From Capra hircus (lineage: Eukaryota > Chordata > Mammalia > Artiodactyla > Bovidae): 64,000 nt of DNA. The stretch covers positions 51,321,550 through 51,385,549 of the forward strand of contig NC_030817.1 in NCBI RefSeq assembly GCF_001704415.2. Reading direction: 5' to 3'. Below are positions 10,801-21,765 of the stretch, piece by piece. Below the pieces are notes generated by a model, which worked only from the letters and a program-made list of their open reading frames with translations, searched no databases and was not told the DNA's origin. The position numbers and the translations under genes were made by a program. Within the stretch, counting starts at the first letter, position 1. Each line of letters begins with the position of its first letter.

Positions 10801-12056
10801 TAGACTTAAGAAAGGCATGGAGAAAATGTTAACTATGTAGATTAAACTTAAAAGTATATTGTATCTGTCATTGTTCATTGTAAATAGCACTAAAAATTGA
10901 GGAAATGTTCTTCTAGGATTCTAAAACAACTATCTGATACAGTATCTGATATAGCGAAGAAGTAGCCTACATCATTGTTGAATACCTGAAGTTCTGAAAC
11001 AGGTCTTCATTGTCTAATTTTTGTCCTACTCCATGTATACAACAATATCAACTAACACTCCTATCTGAATTATCCATGTTCATCATTTGCAACCATGAGT
11101 TGGCTAGCAATACAGAAGCTCAGCAAAAATTGACAAGAAAGTTCTGTAAGAATCAACTGACTATATGAAGTTTACAATAAAGAGTATTGGATGTTTTATA
11201 TCATATTATTTTCAAATTGTGTAATGAGTATCTTTGATGATAAATTATATAACAAATTATATATGTATATATACACATAATTTTTTTTCCAGTGAGTCAG
11301 TTGTTAGATACTTCCCATCACAATACTGCCTAAGGGGCATTTACATAAAAAGAGATGTTACTGTCCAGAATAGCACATGTGAAGGACCAGAGGCACAGTC
11401 CAGAGCCCAGGGAAGAGGAGGGGTGTCAGGGATGGAGGAACATTCAGGACCCCCATCCAGGGTGTCCTGGAAGGCTTCATGGAGAATGTAGCACCCTAAA
11501 GAATGACAGGACTGAAAATGAATGGAGGGTGGCTACGTTTCATTCTGTTGCATGAGCAAAAAAGCAGAGATTGGAATGCCCTGACCTGGTCAGGACAACC
11601 AAGAGAAAAGGGTCAGCACTGGGGAGCAGTGGGAGATGAAGTAGGCCCAGATATACTTAATGACATGGAAACATGCCATGAGGTTGAGCAGAAAAAAAGC
11701 AGGCTACAAAATCTGTGCACTTGTGTTAAGGAAAAAAAAAATTTTGAAGAAAAGGCATTTAATGCAAATAGCTCTGGGTGACAGGATTATAGCTGATTTT
11801 GTTCTCATGCTTCTTAACACTTTTCTGTACCTTCCTTCTCTTCTGAAGTGGTGTGTATGGCTTTGATAATCATGGGGAAAAAATGAGGTTTCCAGGTAGG
11901 AAGCTCAAGAAGCAGGCAGCCCTCCAGCACTGAGATAAACCTGCAGCCACAGCATGGAGAGGGCACATTTGCCCTGAGGCAGCCCAGAGGTCCCTGGAGG
12001 GAGGTGCAGTAGAGCCCTGGAACAATCCCCCTCTCCTGGGAAGATTGCAGGAGCAC
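10801..12056. other. Unique sequence, AT-rich then mixed
   Basis: No gene or confident repeat. AT-rich to about 11300, including an ATATAT-rich patch near 11249-11282, then ordinary composition. Plus-strand frames at 11234-11781 have no recognisable domain. Confidence 0.35.
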
Positions 12057-12155
12057 AAACACCACAACCTCGGATTCCCCCTGCCCCCTGCCCCCACACC
12101 TCCCCCCACCCCACCCCGCATACTCTCACCCCACCCCCCACCCCCCACCCCGGCT
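12057..12155 (+). repeat. C-rich low-complexity tract
   Basis: Runs such as ccccctgccccctgccccc and caccccaccccccacccccc fill about 100 bases. Apparent long minus-strand frames over this tract (glycine/arginine-rich) are artefacts of the composition. The complementary strand has many G runs of three or more and could fold into G-quadruplexes. Confidence 0.85.
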
Positions 12156-12424
12156 CCTGGGCCTGAAGTACTGCTGTCCACAAAGGGGATCTGCCCCACC
12201 TCTTAGCCTCAGGGGAATGTCTTCTTTCTCTTTTCTCCCCCAAGCACTAGTTTGCAAAGTTTTCCCCTCCATGCTCACAAAAGCAGAACAAATTGAAAAA
12301 GACAAGAGATCCTCTGTTTTTTTTTTGGGGGGGGGGCGGTTCACCACTGCAGTTTTCCCAACTGAAGAAGGAAAACAATTTTTTTAAGTACACCAGATTG
12401 ATAAAATTGGACAATTAGCAGGGA

Positions 12425-12560
12425 TCCTAAAGAACATCTAGTTTAACTCACTTTACTAATAAGGAAACAGAAACTAAGGAGGTCAAGTGGCATAGCCAAG
12501 GGCACAGAGCTAGGTGCAAACTAGTCTCCAGCAGAGGTGACACCCAGGCGTGACACCTCT
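12425..12560 (-). mobile_element. MIR fragment (possible)
   Basis: The order taataaggaaacagaaact, gtggcatagccaagggcac, agagctaggtgcaaa follows the minus-strand MIR pattern (gatgaggaaactgagg ... gcccaaggtcacacagcta). Diverged. Confidence 0.45.
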
Positions 12561-12704
12561 TTTCTCAGCATCTGAGTCCTATCAAAGGAGCCCAGAGGCT
12601 CATCAACAGATGTGCTGAGCAGCCATGGGCTTCAGAGCATGGCCAATTCTAATCCTTTCTCAAGCTTATCCACGGATAGCAGGAATGCCTACAAGGCACC
12701 CAAG

Positions 12705-13088
12705 TTTTTTGTATTGTTTTGTTTTAATTTTTATTGGAATATAGCTGTTTCACAACACTGTGTTAGTTTCTGCTGTACTCAAAGTAAATCAGTTATGCAT
12801 ATACATATATCCCTTCTTTTTTTAGATTTCCTTCCCATTTAGGTCACCAGAGAGCATTGAGTGTGTGTTCCCTGTGTTACACAGTAGGTCCTCAGGTTCT
12901 CAGTTATTTTATGCATGGTATCAATAGTGTATATATGTCAATCCCAATCTCCCAATTTATCCTACCCCCTTTCTTCTCTTGGTTTCCAAGAACTTGTTCT
13001 CTATGTCTGTGTCTCTCTTTCTGCTTTGCAAATAAGCTTGTATGTACCATTTTTCTAGATTCCACATACAAGCAATATTACAGGATAT
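12705..13088 (-). mobile_element. L1 3' UTR, minus strand
   Basis: A T-rich start (aatttttattggaatatagc) is the complement of the L1 A-rich tail. Then come gtgttagtttctgctgtact, atttccttcccatttaggtc, ccctgtgttacacagtaggt, cttctcttggtttccaagaa, and gattccacatacaagc: the ruminant/cetartiodactyl L1 3' UTR in reverse. It is 5'-truncated with no ORF2 part. Confidence 0.9.
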
Positions 13089-15557
13089 TTGAACACAACA
13101 CAACCTAGAGGAGCTCCTCAGCGCACTGGACTATCCTCTCCCCACACATGGTAGATAAGACCATCAAAGCTGTCTTCTCCATAATGCCTTTCTTTGACTG
13201 AGGCCTTGTTATTTCGTGATCAGTCACCTTATTGTTATTATCTTTACTTACAAAACTAGCCAGATAATTTTGTTTGGTAATCAAATGGTCTTAACACATT
13301 GGTGTGGTCATTTTCTCCACATAAATTTGGCCAAACTGGGCATAAGATGGGGATTTTCTCTTGCACCTAAACACCTATCTGCCTCCATAACTCACACAAT
13401 TCCTTTTCCTCTTCTTCCTGGACCAAAGCCCATGTCTCCCCTGGGTATTGTCTTCACATCTCTCTGTATACATGCCATGTTGTTACTCTTAAATTATACG
13501 CTACTAGAGCACAGGGAATGTATAAGCTTATGCTTTTTCTGTATCAGAAGCATCTGTAGCTGGGGGATTAAGAAATACATTTTCATGAGCCAGATAGTAA
13601 CAAAAATTAAATGGCAAAAGTCCTTGCTGTTCCCAGTAGCTGGAGAGCTTTAAAAAAAAATACTAATAATCACCTATTTCAGATTTTTAATACTACAGAG
13701 ACAGGGAAAATTCTGGAGAAAAACTTGTGCCTGTATATCTCATGCCATGCCTCTTAAAAGAAGAATAAAATTTTAAATGGGGTTGTCAGGAAGAACTAAG
13801 TCAATGTGAAGTTCAAACACTGACCTTTGAAGTTTGGAAATGGACTTCTCTGGGCCAGACGGATGTTTGCTATCATTAAAACAACAGGTGAAGCTCTCCA
13901 CCACATCCTCCACTTGGTGCGATTAAAGCATAACCCAGGCTAATGAAGGAAAACAAGGAGAACCACTCCGACTGTCCTTTGTATACACACTAATCCATGT
14001 GTATGCTGTTGTTATCATATAGCAGAGAGATTGTCCTCATCCCGGACTCTTTCCTCCAAGTCATAACATCTGGGATGACATCTTCCAAAGAATAAGTCAA
14101 ATGTTTTTCTACCTAGTCTAAACCCTCTGTCTTAGATGCTTTCGGTTTTTAGACCAGCTTTCCATCAGAGCAAAAACTCAGAAACCAAAGATTCCCTGTT
14201 TCCAAGCTCTTCCCAGTAGAATCTGGGTCACACTTATGTCCCAGGAATTACACACAGAGGACCACCCTGTCCCTTGTCCTTCACACCAGTGACTCAACAG
14301 AATGAGGAGTGAAGGAGGTTCTAGCACCTTCTGAAAGGGGCCCCGTGTCAACCATTTCCCTGGTCTTTAGGAGACGGATTAAATTATGCATTAGCTCAAC
14401 CCCAATGCCTGCTATCAGTAACATCACTCAGATCCTTACATCCATGCTGTATTATTTTATGAGGAAAGGTAATAGATTATAGAATGTTGAAAAGGCTATA
14501 AATCTCCCTTTGGCTATGAATGCAAAATGTTCTAAAAGGAGGGATGGGGGAATCGCTTCATATTTTTCAGGTGAGATATGTATTTTCTTGTTTTGTTGGT
14601 AAAAAAAAAAAAAAAAAGCTTTTGATCACTAAAATCTAATGGCCTAGTAGACATGAGGTCGGGCAGGTCCCTCTTAGCACAAGACTACTGGCAAGCTTTG
14701 TCACACTCTAGAGGCCGACCTTTGACCTATCCTAGTGAGCAGGAAGTGACACAGAAAGTGTCTTCCTGGACCCTGATTTGGATGATGCCCACTAAGGAGG
14801 CAAGTATTTCCTGGTGAGGTTGTATTTTAGTCCACTAAGTTTCAGTAAAGCCACCTTCTCAAAGCTTTTAGAGAACTGGCTCATTGTTTTTTCCCCTTTG
14901 AGGGCCTCTTTTAGAGATTTAACAATAAATACATGCACACATTAAACCAAGTAAAAGATAAAAAGACATAAGTCCCAGGCATGGTCCACGTTTTCAGGAA
15001 AAAAGCAGTTTCTGCAGGAAGTCCCACCCATTCCTAAAAAATGGAAAAAAAAATAAACATGGAGAGTCCACCAGCAAACAGGTGTTTCGTATCCCCTCAA
15101 GTCAGATAAATAGATTTTACATTTATGAGAAAACAAATAAACATTCCCCCAAATTGGGCTTGGCCCATTTCAAGGTAGGAAACCAGCCTGCGTTCTGCAC
15201 ACTGAGATCTGGCCGTGTCTACAGACGTCACAGGAAGGAACTGGAAAACCCACACCTTTCCCAAGGATGCCTGAACTGGCCGAATTTCTTCTCCGTGTAC
15301 TCGCTGGGGAGGAACGGAGTTATTGTGGGGCCTCACAGGTCCCGTGCAAGCAGCACGCTTTCTCCTTGCCTTATAGGTCCCCAGCAGCCCTGGACAGGTT
15401 CCTTTAAGATCAGAACAACAGCCAGGCATAGCCTCTCCCTTTTTCCTAAGAAGAGTTTCGTCCTGGGGACTCCCCTGCAAGGCCGTGTAGGTCCTGCCTC
15501 TCTGCTTCCAAGCTCACCTGTAGGTATCAGAGTGCAGCCCCTTGAGGCCTGATCCCA
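13089..15557. other. Unique sequence
   Basis: About 2.4 kb with no confident gene. Possible weak L2-like text lies at 13400-13540 (taaattatacgctactagag). A run of A lies at about 14601-14618. The paired plus/minus frames at 15082-15552 lack domains and look like chance. Confidence 0.4.
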
Positions 15558-15589
15558 GAAGTCTTTCCAACTCCTAATGAGCACCACTT

Positions 15590-15816
15590 CAAGTAAAGTG
15601 TTAGTTGCTCAGTCATACCTGGTTCTTTGCAACCCCATGTTCTGCAGCCCCCCAAGCTCCTCTCCCCATGGAATTCTCCAGGAAAGAATACTGGAATGGG
15701 TTGCCATTCCCTTCTCCAGGGGATCTTCCTGACCCAGAGATCAAACTTCCATCTCCTGCATGGCAGGCAGTTTCTTTACCATCTTATCTACCAGGGAAGC
15801 CCAGAAGTCTGCTCTG
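15590..15816 (-). mobile_element. Bov-tA SINE with unusually long flanking repeats
   Basis: Minus-strand order: gttgctcagtcatacctgg, gaattctccaggaaagaata, ggggatcttcctgacccaga, and accagggaagccc at the right. 32-bp direct repeats with 30 identities flank it (15558-15589 and 15817-15848). They are longer than a usual SINE target duplication of about 7-20 bases. Confidence 0.9.
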
Positions 15817-16059
15817 GAAGTCTTTCCACCTCCTAATGATCACCACTTAACTGGCTCTACAATAGCTGAAGACACAAACACCTGGCTTCTGTCTCTAAGG
15901 ACACTGAAAACTGCAAACTCAAAGTGACCGACAGCTGAGTACATCAGATTTATTTTCTGCCTTATCTCTGTGTCTCCCAGGGAGGGTCTGGACAAGCCAT
16001 GGAGCTGAGAAATAATAGGGTCCCAGACTAGGGAGCTGGGGGAAACAGGACCATCTGAG

Positions 16060-16180
16060 AGAGTGAAGGAGTCAGACAAAGAATAGAAGGACCAAGCACC
16101 AAAAGGCTTGGAGAACAGCCGTCTCATTTAGCCTCTTGGCCCTTGCTTTTCTCATCTGTAAAAGGGCAACGGGCCAGATG
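16060..16180 (+). mobile_element. MIR fragment (weak)
   Basis: tttagcctcttggcccttgc followed by tttctcatctgtaaaagggc matches the plus-strand MIR block cctctctgagcctcagtttcctcatctgtaaaatgg. Short and old. Confidence 0.45.
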
Positions 16181-16903
16181 GGTGCGTCTCTGAAACAGGG
16201 AGCATCAAAGCTCTTAAACAAAGGAGTGACTACAGCATAATGCTTAAGGGAGCTGTGTTTGGGGCTGGTGCACAGGCTGGTTACAGGGGAAGAAAGCAAG
16301 CCAGCAAGACTTGCCTCACAGATGTGCAGACACCCAGATGGGAGTGAAGGGGATAACACTCAGGTGCAGAGAAGGAGGTGGTCCCTGCTGCAAAGGAGAG
16401 GTTACTGCTGCTCCCTGTGTGCTGAAGCGAAGAGCTCCACGCTCACCTGAGCCTCTGCACTTCACTAACATTGACTGACCTTCTTAGGATGCCTCCTCCT
16501 CTCCCTAGTCCAAATTCCCTTTAAATTCCAGATTCTGCTTCTCCTTAAAACTTTCACACCCTGCTCTGTCCACCCATCCACACCTACCTGCCACTGTTTC
16601 CCGCTTAGTACCCAGGCCTGCTCCTGGAAGTCCCAGAAAGTACTATGCTGGCCTTGCACCCCCTCTCGTACCCAGCCAACATCCACACCTCATCCAAGCT
16701 GCATGCCAAGCCTCATCCTTCTGCCCCCAGAGTTAGATTCCTTCTCCTCTTGGCTTCTATCATCTCTTTACCTATTTCTTGCATGTATCACACTGTATTT
16801 TATTATATATTTTTTGCCTCCTTGCTAATGTTTCCACCTTCCCTATAACAGTGTGAGCACTTCGAAGAGAGGAAGAGGCTGCATCTTAGTCCAATCTGTG
16901 CGT

Positions 16904-17126
16904 GTGTACTGTGCTAAGTTGCTTCAGTCGTGTCCAACTCTTTGTGACCCCATGGACTGAGGCCCACCAGGCTCCTCTGTCCCTGGGATTTTCCAGGCAA
17001 GAATTGTGGAGTGGGTTGCTACACCCTCCTCCAGGGGATCTTCCCAACCCAGGGGTTGAGCTGCATCTCGTGTGTCTCCTGCATTGGCAGACAGGTTCTA
17101 TACCCCTAGCGCCACCTGGGAAGCCC
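16904..17126 (-). mobile_element. Bov-tA SINE
   Basis: Minus-strand copy: gcttcagtcgtgtccaactc, gattttccaggcaagaattg, ggggatcttcccaacccagg, gccacctgggaagccc at the tRNA-derived head. The flanking words aatctgtgcgtgtgt and aatctgtgcatgtgt mark the target duplication. Confidence 0.92.
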
Positions 17127-17136
17127 TAATCTGTGC

Positions 17137-17262
17137 ATGTGTGCTCAGTAGCTCAGTCGTGTTCGACTCTTTGTGACCCCATGGACTGTAGCCTGCCAGG
17201 CACCTCTGTCCCTGGGGTTTTCAGGCAAGAATTGTGGAGTGGCTTGCCATTTCCTCCTCCAT
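17137..17262 (-). mobile_element. Truncated Bov-tA/Bov-A SINE
   Basis: A second minus-strand copy directly follows the first: gtagctcagtcgtgttcgac, gcctgccaggcacctctgtc, ggcttgccatttcctcctcc. It lacks the tRNA-derived half, so it is 5'-truncated. Confidence 0.88.
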
Positions 17263-17519
17263 CTCTGCATAGTGTATGGTATATAGTAGGTGCTAGATAA
17301 ATGCTGATGAGTGTTTTAACACAATTGATTGAATAAGTGGATAAACATCTAGGTCCAAGAGAGGGGTCCTTCTGGCTCCAACTCATCCCACAAAACAAGA
17401 TCACATTTTGTGTTTATCCTAAAGGCTTTTTGAGTTAGGACAAGAGTTTATCCTAAACTCTTAAAGAGTTGTTATCACTGGTCCACTTTCTACATTATCT
17501 ATAATCCATTCCATTGGTT

Positions 17520-17580
17520 CATACACACATATGCACATACACACACATTCACAATCACACACACACACATATGCACACAT
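17520..17580 (+). repeat. Imperfect (CA)n repeat
   Basis: Interrupted alternating CA/TG sequence such as cacacacattcacaatcac and acacacatatgcacacat. A frame crossing it (17461-17646, minus) is cysteine/valine-rich only because of the repeat. Confidence 0.85.
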
Positions 17581-19374
17581 TTCTTCCCTAAGTGGATCCC
17601 AGACCAACACCAAAGAAAGAAATATACCTCCCTGTTCTGTCCCCACTCAGACAAATCAATTCTAAGCACAAGAGGAGAGAGGCCAGGCCATGCAGGAATG
17701 GGCCAGATGAACCCAAACCCGTGCCTTAGAAGTAAGGCTCTGTGGAGCAGGGTAATCGCCAGTTGGGTTTTCTCACCTGCCTGGCGGCTCTTGGCTTCCC
17801 CTCGTATGTGAGAGGGGCACAACCTGGCTCAGAGGCCTCCCACATTATTCTCCCCTCCCAGGCAGTCTGAAGGGAGCCCACTGGCTAAGCTCTGGCCTCT
17901 GCAGGCCCAGGCAGAGGGACTGGGCCTACAGAACCACTTCAAGGACCAAGCTCTGCTCCTCTGCCAGGTCCTGCCTGCCAAGACAGGTCCATGGAGTCAT
18001 TTGTGGTACTCATTAGCACTTGTGCAGCCTTTCAATTATTCCTATATTACTCGGTAGCCCCCAGAATGCTGCAGGAGAATCCAAAAAGTTGATTCCAAGC
18101 CCACCCTCCCAGCAGGGACTCCACTGGAGCAGCCCCAGGTTATGGAGGATGGAAACCAGGGACCATTTGTTCCCCAGGGGTAGATGAGACCCACTATGGC
18201 AAAGGGCCTCCCTGTCTGCCTGTTTTGTTCTCATCTTCTGTGGATGACTGAGATGGGAGGGAAATCCCACATCATTCACTCCAGGTCTTCCAGCCGCTAG
18301 CTCAGTGCAAAGAAGGCTGATGGAGCCCAAGTTTGAGTGCCAGCGCCAGTGTGCTCCATGACTGGGAAAAGGGGCTTAGTCCCTCTGCACACTGGTCTCT
18401 AGTCCCTGTCCTGCCTCCTGAGTGGTGAGGACTAATCATATACGTGAGTGGACTCTGAAGTATTAAGGGGCATGTCAGTGTGACTCAGTGGGTCACAGAA
18501 AGCTGTCTGCGCTCTCCCTACAACCAGACAATTCAGGGAGAGGGACAGAAGCCAGACCCTGGCTCCAAAGAGCTGGTTCCTACTGCTTGCCAACAAGGTA
18601 ACCAGGGAAGACAGAGAGCAAAGGACAGACCACCAGACTGAGGTCCCCCAGGGGCCTGAGCAGGTGTCACCACTGGGTCAGGAGAGAAAGTGTCAAGTAG
18701 GTTGGGTCAACACCTCCTCACAAGCCAAACAAGCAAAGCCAGAAGATCGAGAGCACGCAACCCCCGAGACGCCTGGTTTTTAAATATGTGTCTGAGCAGG
18801 CCCTGTGCTAGTCTGTTCTGTGTGTGAGAGAGAAGACAGAAAAGTAAGGGAAGTTGGTAATTACAGTTTCTAACCCACCGAGAGCATGGCAGAAACTCAT
18901 CTAGAAACATCACCCCTCCCCTACACCATACTCCTTTACAGCTTCAATTATTATGCACATGGACACACCTCCCAGCGTCCTTAACCCTTTCTTTCAGGAT
19001 GCACAGAGGCTGTGTCAGGCTTGCAATGACACCCTGGTCTTCCTAGGGAGGCAGGGAGACCACCCCCCCGCCCCCCGCCCCGCCCCAGCCTCACTACACT
19101 ATTTGACCTGAAGGTTAGTTTAAAGCAGGCAAGCAACCAACCAACCAGCCTGCAAACACTAGCCTTTTTCTGCCTTACTGTTTCCTCTGTCCATCCCTTC
19201 TCCCCTTACTCCTTCATGACACACTCATGGTGGGCTTTCCCCACTTTGCTCCTCTGAGCTTATTTCTGTCAGGCCTCATCCTCTTACTCAGGTCTGATTC
19301 AAGCCTCCCCTCCCCCATGGAGGCTTCTGAAATTCTCTCTTCTCTGAATACTGGGCTACTTGCAGCTAATCTGT
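17581..19374. other. Unique sequence with a short C-rich run
   Basis: About 1.8 kb with no recognised gene. A cccccccgccccccgccccg run lies at about 19064-19085. Short frames (for example 18013-18330 and 18707-18913, minus) have no domain signature. Confidence 0.4.
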
Positions 19375-19566
19375 TGTTTTTTTAATTAATTTTTATTGGA
19401 GTATAGTTGCTTTACAATGCTGTGTTAGTTTCTACGACACAGCAAAGTGAATCAGCTATATGCATACATACATCCCCTCTTTTTTGGATTTCCTTCCCAT
19501 TTGGGTCACCACAGAGCACTATAGTAGGTTCTTATACTTATCTATTTTATACACAGAATCAATAGT
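19375..19566 (-). mobile_element. L1 3' UTR, minus strand
   Basis: tttttattggagtatagttg, gtgttagtttctacgacaca, aagtgaatcagctatatgca, atttccttcccatttgggtc: the reverse complement of the L1 3' end, close in type to the copy at 12705-13088, 5'-truncated. Confidence 0.9.
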
Positions 19567-19770
19567 CAGCTATGTGTTTTGAACACTTACCATGCCAGGC
19601 ATTCATTGTGCTAAACCCTATGAATGAATTTTTATTTCATCTTCCCTATAATCCTATGATCTTTATTCATCAGATGACATAGCTAAGGCTCAAAAGATTA
19701 CATAACTCACTCAGGCTCACACAGCTAGTAACTGGCAGAGCCAGGATTCAAGACCAAGCGTCCTAACTCT
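19567..19770 (-). mobile_element. MIR SINE
   Basis: Nearly complete minus-strand layout: acttaccatgccaggcattc, ccctataatcctatgatctt, actcaggctcacacagctag, ggcagagccaggattcaaga. The conserved core and the tRNA-related part are both present. Confidence 0.8.
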
Positions 19771-20042
19771 AAGCCAGTGTGGCCATGTGCAAAGAGAGTG
19801 GCTCTCCAGTCCACAGACCAGAGTCTGAACTCAAGTTCCAATACTGACAACCTTGGGGAAGTCTCAACACTCTCTGAGAATGGGTCTCTTCGTGTAACTG
19901 CACCAGCTGTGGTTAGCCTGAAAGGACCTCTCCCAGTAAAGGCCACGCCCCTCTCCTGGTCGGTCCCAGTGCCATAACACTCCTTCTAATGCCCTGTTCA
20001 CTCTGACCAATCATCTCACAGGCAGACTGGGTGTTCAGTCCT

Positions 20043-20135
20043 GTCTACAGCCAAAACACCCTGAACGTGCCCAATCTGATCTGATCTCAGAAGCTAAGCA
20101 GGGTCAGGTCTGGTTAGCACTTGGATGGCAGGAAG
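20043..20135 (+). pseudogene. 5S rRNA-derived pseudogene, 3' part lost
   Basis: From gtctacagccaaaacaccct to ttggatggcagg the sequence follows mammalian 5S rRNA from its first base for about 90 of 121 bases, with scattered substitutions. The internal promoter A box (aagctaagcagggtc, 20091-20105) is unchanged. The C box is close (ggttagcacttggatggcag, two changes). After about 20135 homology fades, so the 3' stem strand that pairs with the 5' end is missing or badly diverged. Mammalian genomes hold many such 5S fossils. A working 5S gene is not supported. Confidence 0.85.
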
Positions 20136-21088
20136 ATCAGTCCCTTCAGTGGGACACCAAGGTTTATGCTCTGGGTTCCTACAACCTACATAGCTATTCC
20201 AAGGGAAAGTTACATAAATGTTTAAATTGGTGAATCGAAGTCTTTAGAAGGATGCTTCATCAAAAACATTTTTGCCTCTGTAGGAGTCTATAACCCAGAC
20301 CAAGTCAAGCTTTCAGAACCTGCTCTGCTCTCTCCCGTGTGCTCTCCCCTCCCCTGCAGCCCCTTCTTGCTGTGATGTATCCACAATGTGCCAGCCCAGG
20401 CGGACTCTGGCTTCCTGCCCACCACTCACCTTCCTGCTATAGCACCAACCCTCTTGTCCCAGCTTGTCTCCTCCATCTGAACCCCTGCAACCAGCCTGGG
20501 CCAGCCATGTGCCTCCTCTTAACAGGAAAGAGAGAAAAATGCTTCAGGTCTCCTCTCTGTGAGATTGAGCACATATCTGTCTTATCCAGTCCTGTCTTTC
20601 CAGCCTCTCTCCTGCTCTCTTCCTCAGCAGCCCAGCCTTGGGTACTTACCACCTTTTCCAGCTTCCCATCCAGCCCCTTAGGATTCTCGACTATTGTGCT
20701 CATCTGGGGGAAGAAAACATCAAATAAAAGTACTAATTATTTTTGAACATTTGACTTCGCAATACCTCTTACATGACTCTCAAATATTGAGGTCAATACA
20801 CAAAAAATCATTTAAATTGCCTGATATTAAAAACTCTGACCCAGAGAGGAAAAAGCTTCTTGAATGACGTTACATTGATACAAGAGATACAATGACAGGT
20901 TTCCAAGATGAAAGTAATGGATCAGAAAATAGAACAGTAGAGAAAACAGATGAAAGGCAAATAACCCCATTTGAAATCCAAAGCTTTCATTTTGGGGGAA
21001 AATATTGCCAAAAGCACTATTTTGTGTTAAATAGATCATGATGAAAGGAACACACACTTGCCACCTTCTCAAGCTTTTATCCCCCAAT
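20136..21088. other. Unique sequence
   Basis: No gene or confident repeat. Pyrimidine-rich at 20330-20700; the overlapping plus and minus frames there (20339-20746 and 20437-20703) show no domain. Confidence 0.4.
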
Positions 21089-21100
21089 ATACATGTCCCT

Positions 21101-21379
21101 CGGAGAAGGCAATGGCACCCCACTCCAGTACTCTTGCCTGGAAAATCCCATGGATGGAGGAGCCTGGTAGGCTGCAGTCCATGAGGTCGCCAAGAGTCGG
21201 ACATGACTGAGCGACTTCACTTTGACTTTTCACTTTTATGCATTGGAGAAGGAAATGGCAACCCACTTCAGTGTTCTTTCCTGGAGAATCCCGGGGATGG
21301 AGGAGCCTGGTGGGCTGCCGTCTATGGGGTCACACACAGTCGGACATGACTGAAGCAACTTAGCAGCAGCAGCAGCAGC
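21101..21379 (+). mobile_element. Bov-A2 SINE (dimer)
   Basis: Two Bov-A monomers: the first from ggagaaggcaatggcacccc to tgagcgacttcac, a linker tttgacttttcacttttatg, the second from ggagaaggaaatggcaaccc to tgaagcaacttag, then an (AGC)n tail. Perfect 12-bp target duplications (atacatgtccct) at 21089-21100 and 21380-21391. Confidence 0.96.
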
Positions 21380-21391
21380 ATACATGTCCCT

Positions 21392-21752
21392 TTCTGTCTT
21401 TAAATACTGTGGCCTTTGTTGTGACTATTTCCTGAACTATGATGCTGGCAATGTAAGTACTGTGGGCACCTGTGGTTGGGCAGTGCCACCTGAGTGACAG
21501 AGCCAGGCTCATCAGAGCTCAGCTTCCCATCCACAGGGTTAGCTGAGCCAAATACCAGCCTGCTCTCCCCTACACCAAGAACTCAACACGGCTTTTCAGT
21601 AGAAGAGCACATAGTGACAAATACTTAACTAGTACAAAGAAAGCATTTTATTTAGCCTGAGATTTAAAGAGCATAAAGCCTCTGAACCACTCTTCTTTCA
21701 TTGCTATTTATCACAGCCTAAGCCAGTCTTGAGCTTCTCAGGTTTGAGCAGT
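21392..21752. other. Unique sequence
   Basis: About 360 bases between the Bov-A2 and the CHR SINE. I see no gene or repeat in it. Confidence 0.4.
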
Positions 21753-21765
21753 AATGCAATTTTCT

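Larger units (their letters stand above)
16500..17345 (+). mobile_element. L2 LINE 3' part, split by two SINEs
   Basis: The left part (to about 16903) ends gaggaagaggctgcatctta; the right part (17263-17345) resumes catctctgcatagtgtatgg, tatagtaggtgctagataaa. Joined in order they follow the L2 3' end (gggcagggactgtgtctta ... tgcctggcacatagtaggtg). The two Bov-tA copies sit between. The left boundary is uncertain. Confidence 0.6.

Noticed and set aside
11870..12347. Overlapping Gly/Arg-rich minus-strand frames
   Set aside because: They come from the C-rich low-complexity tract at 12057-12155.
21101..21379. CRISPR-like or satellite repeat from the two similar units
   Set aside because: The two units are the monomers of a Bov-A2 SINE with a clear target duplication.
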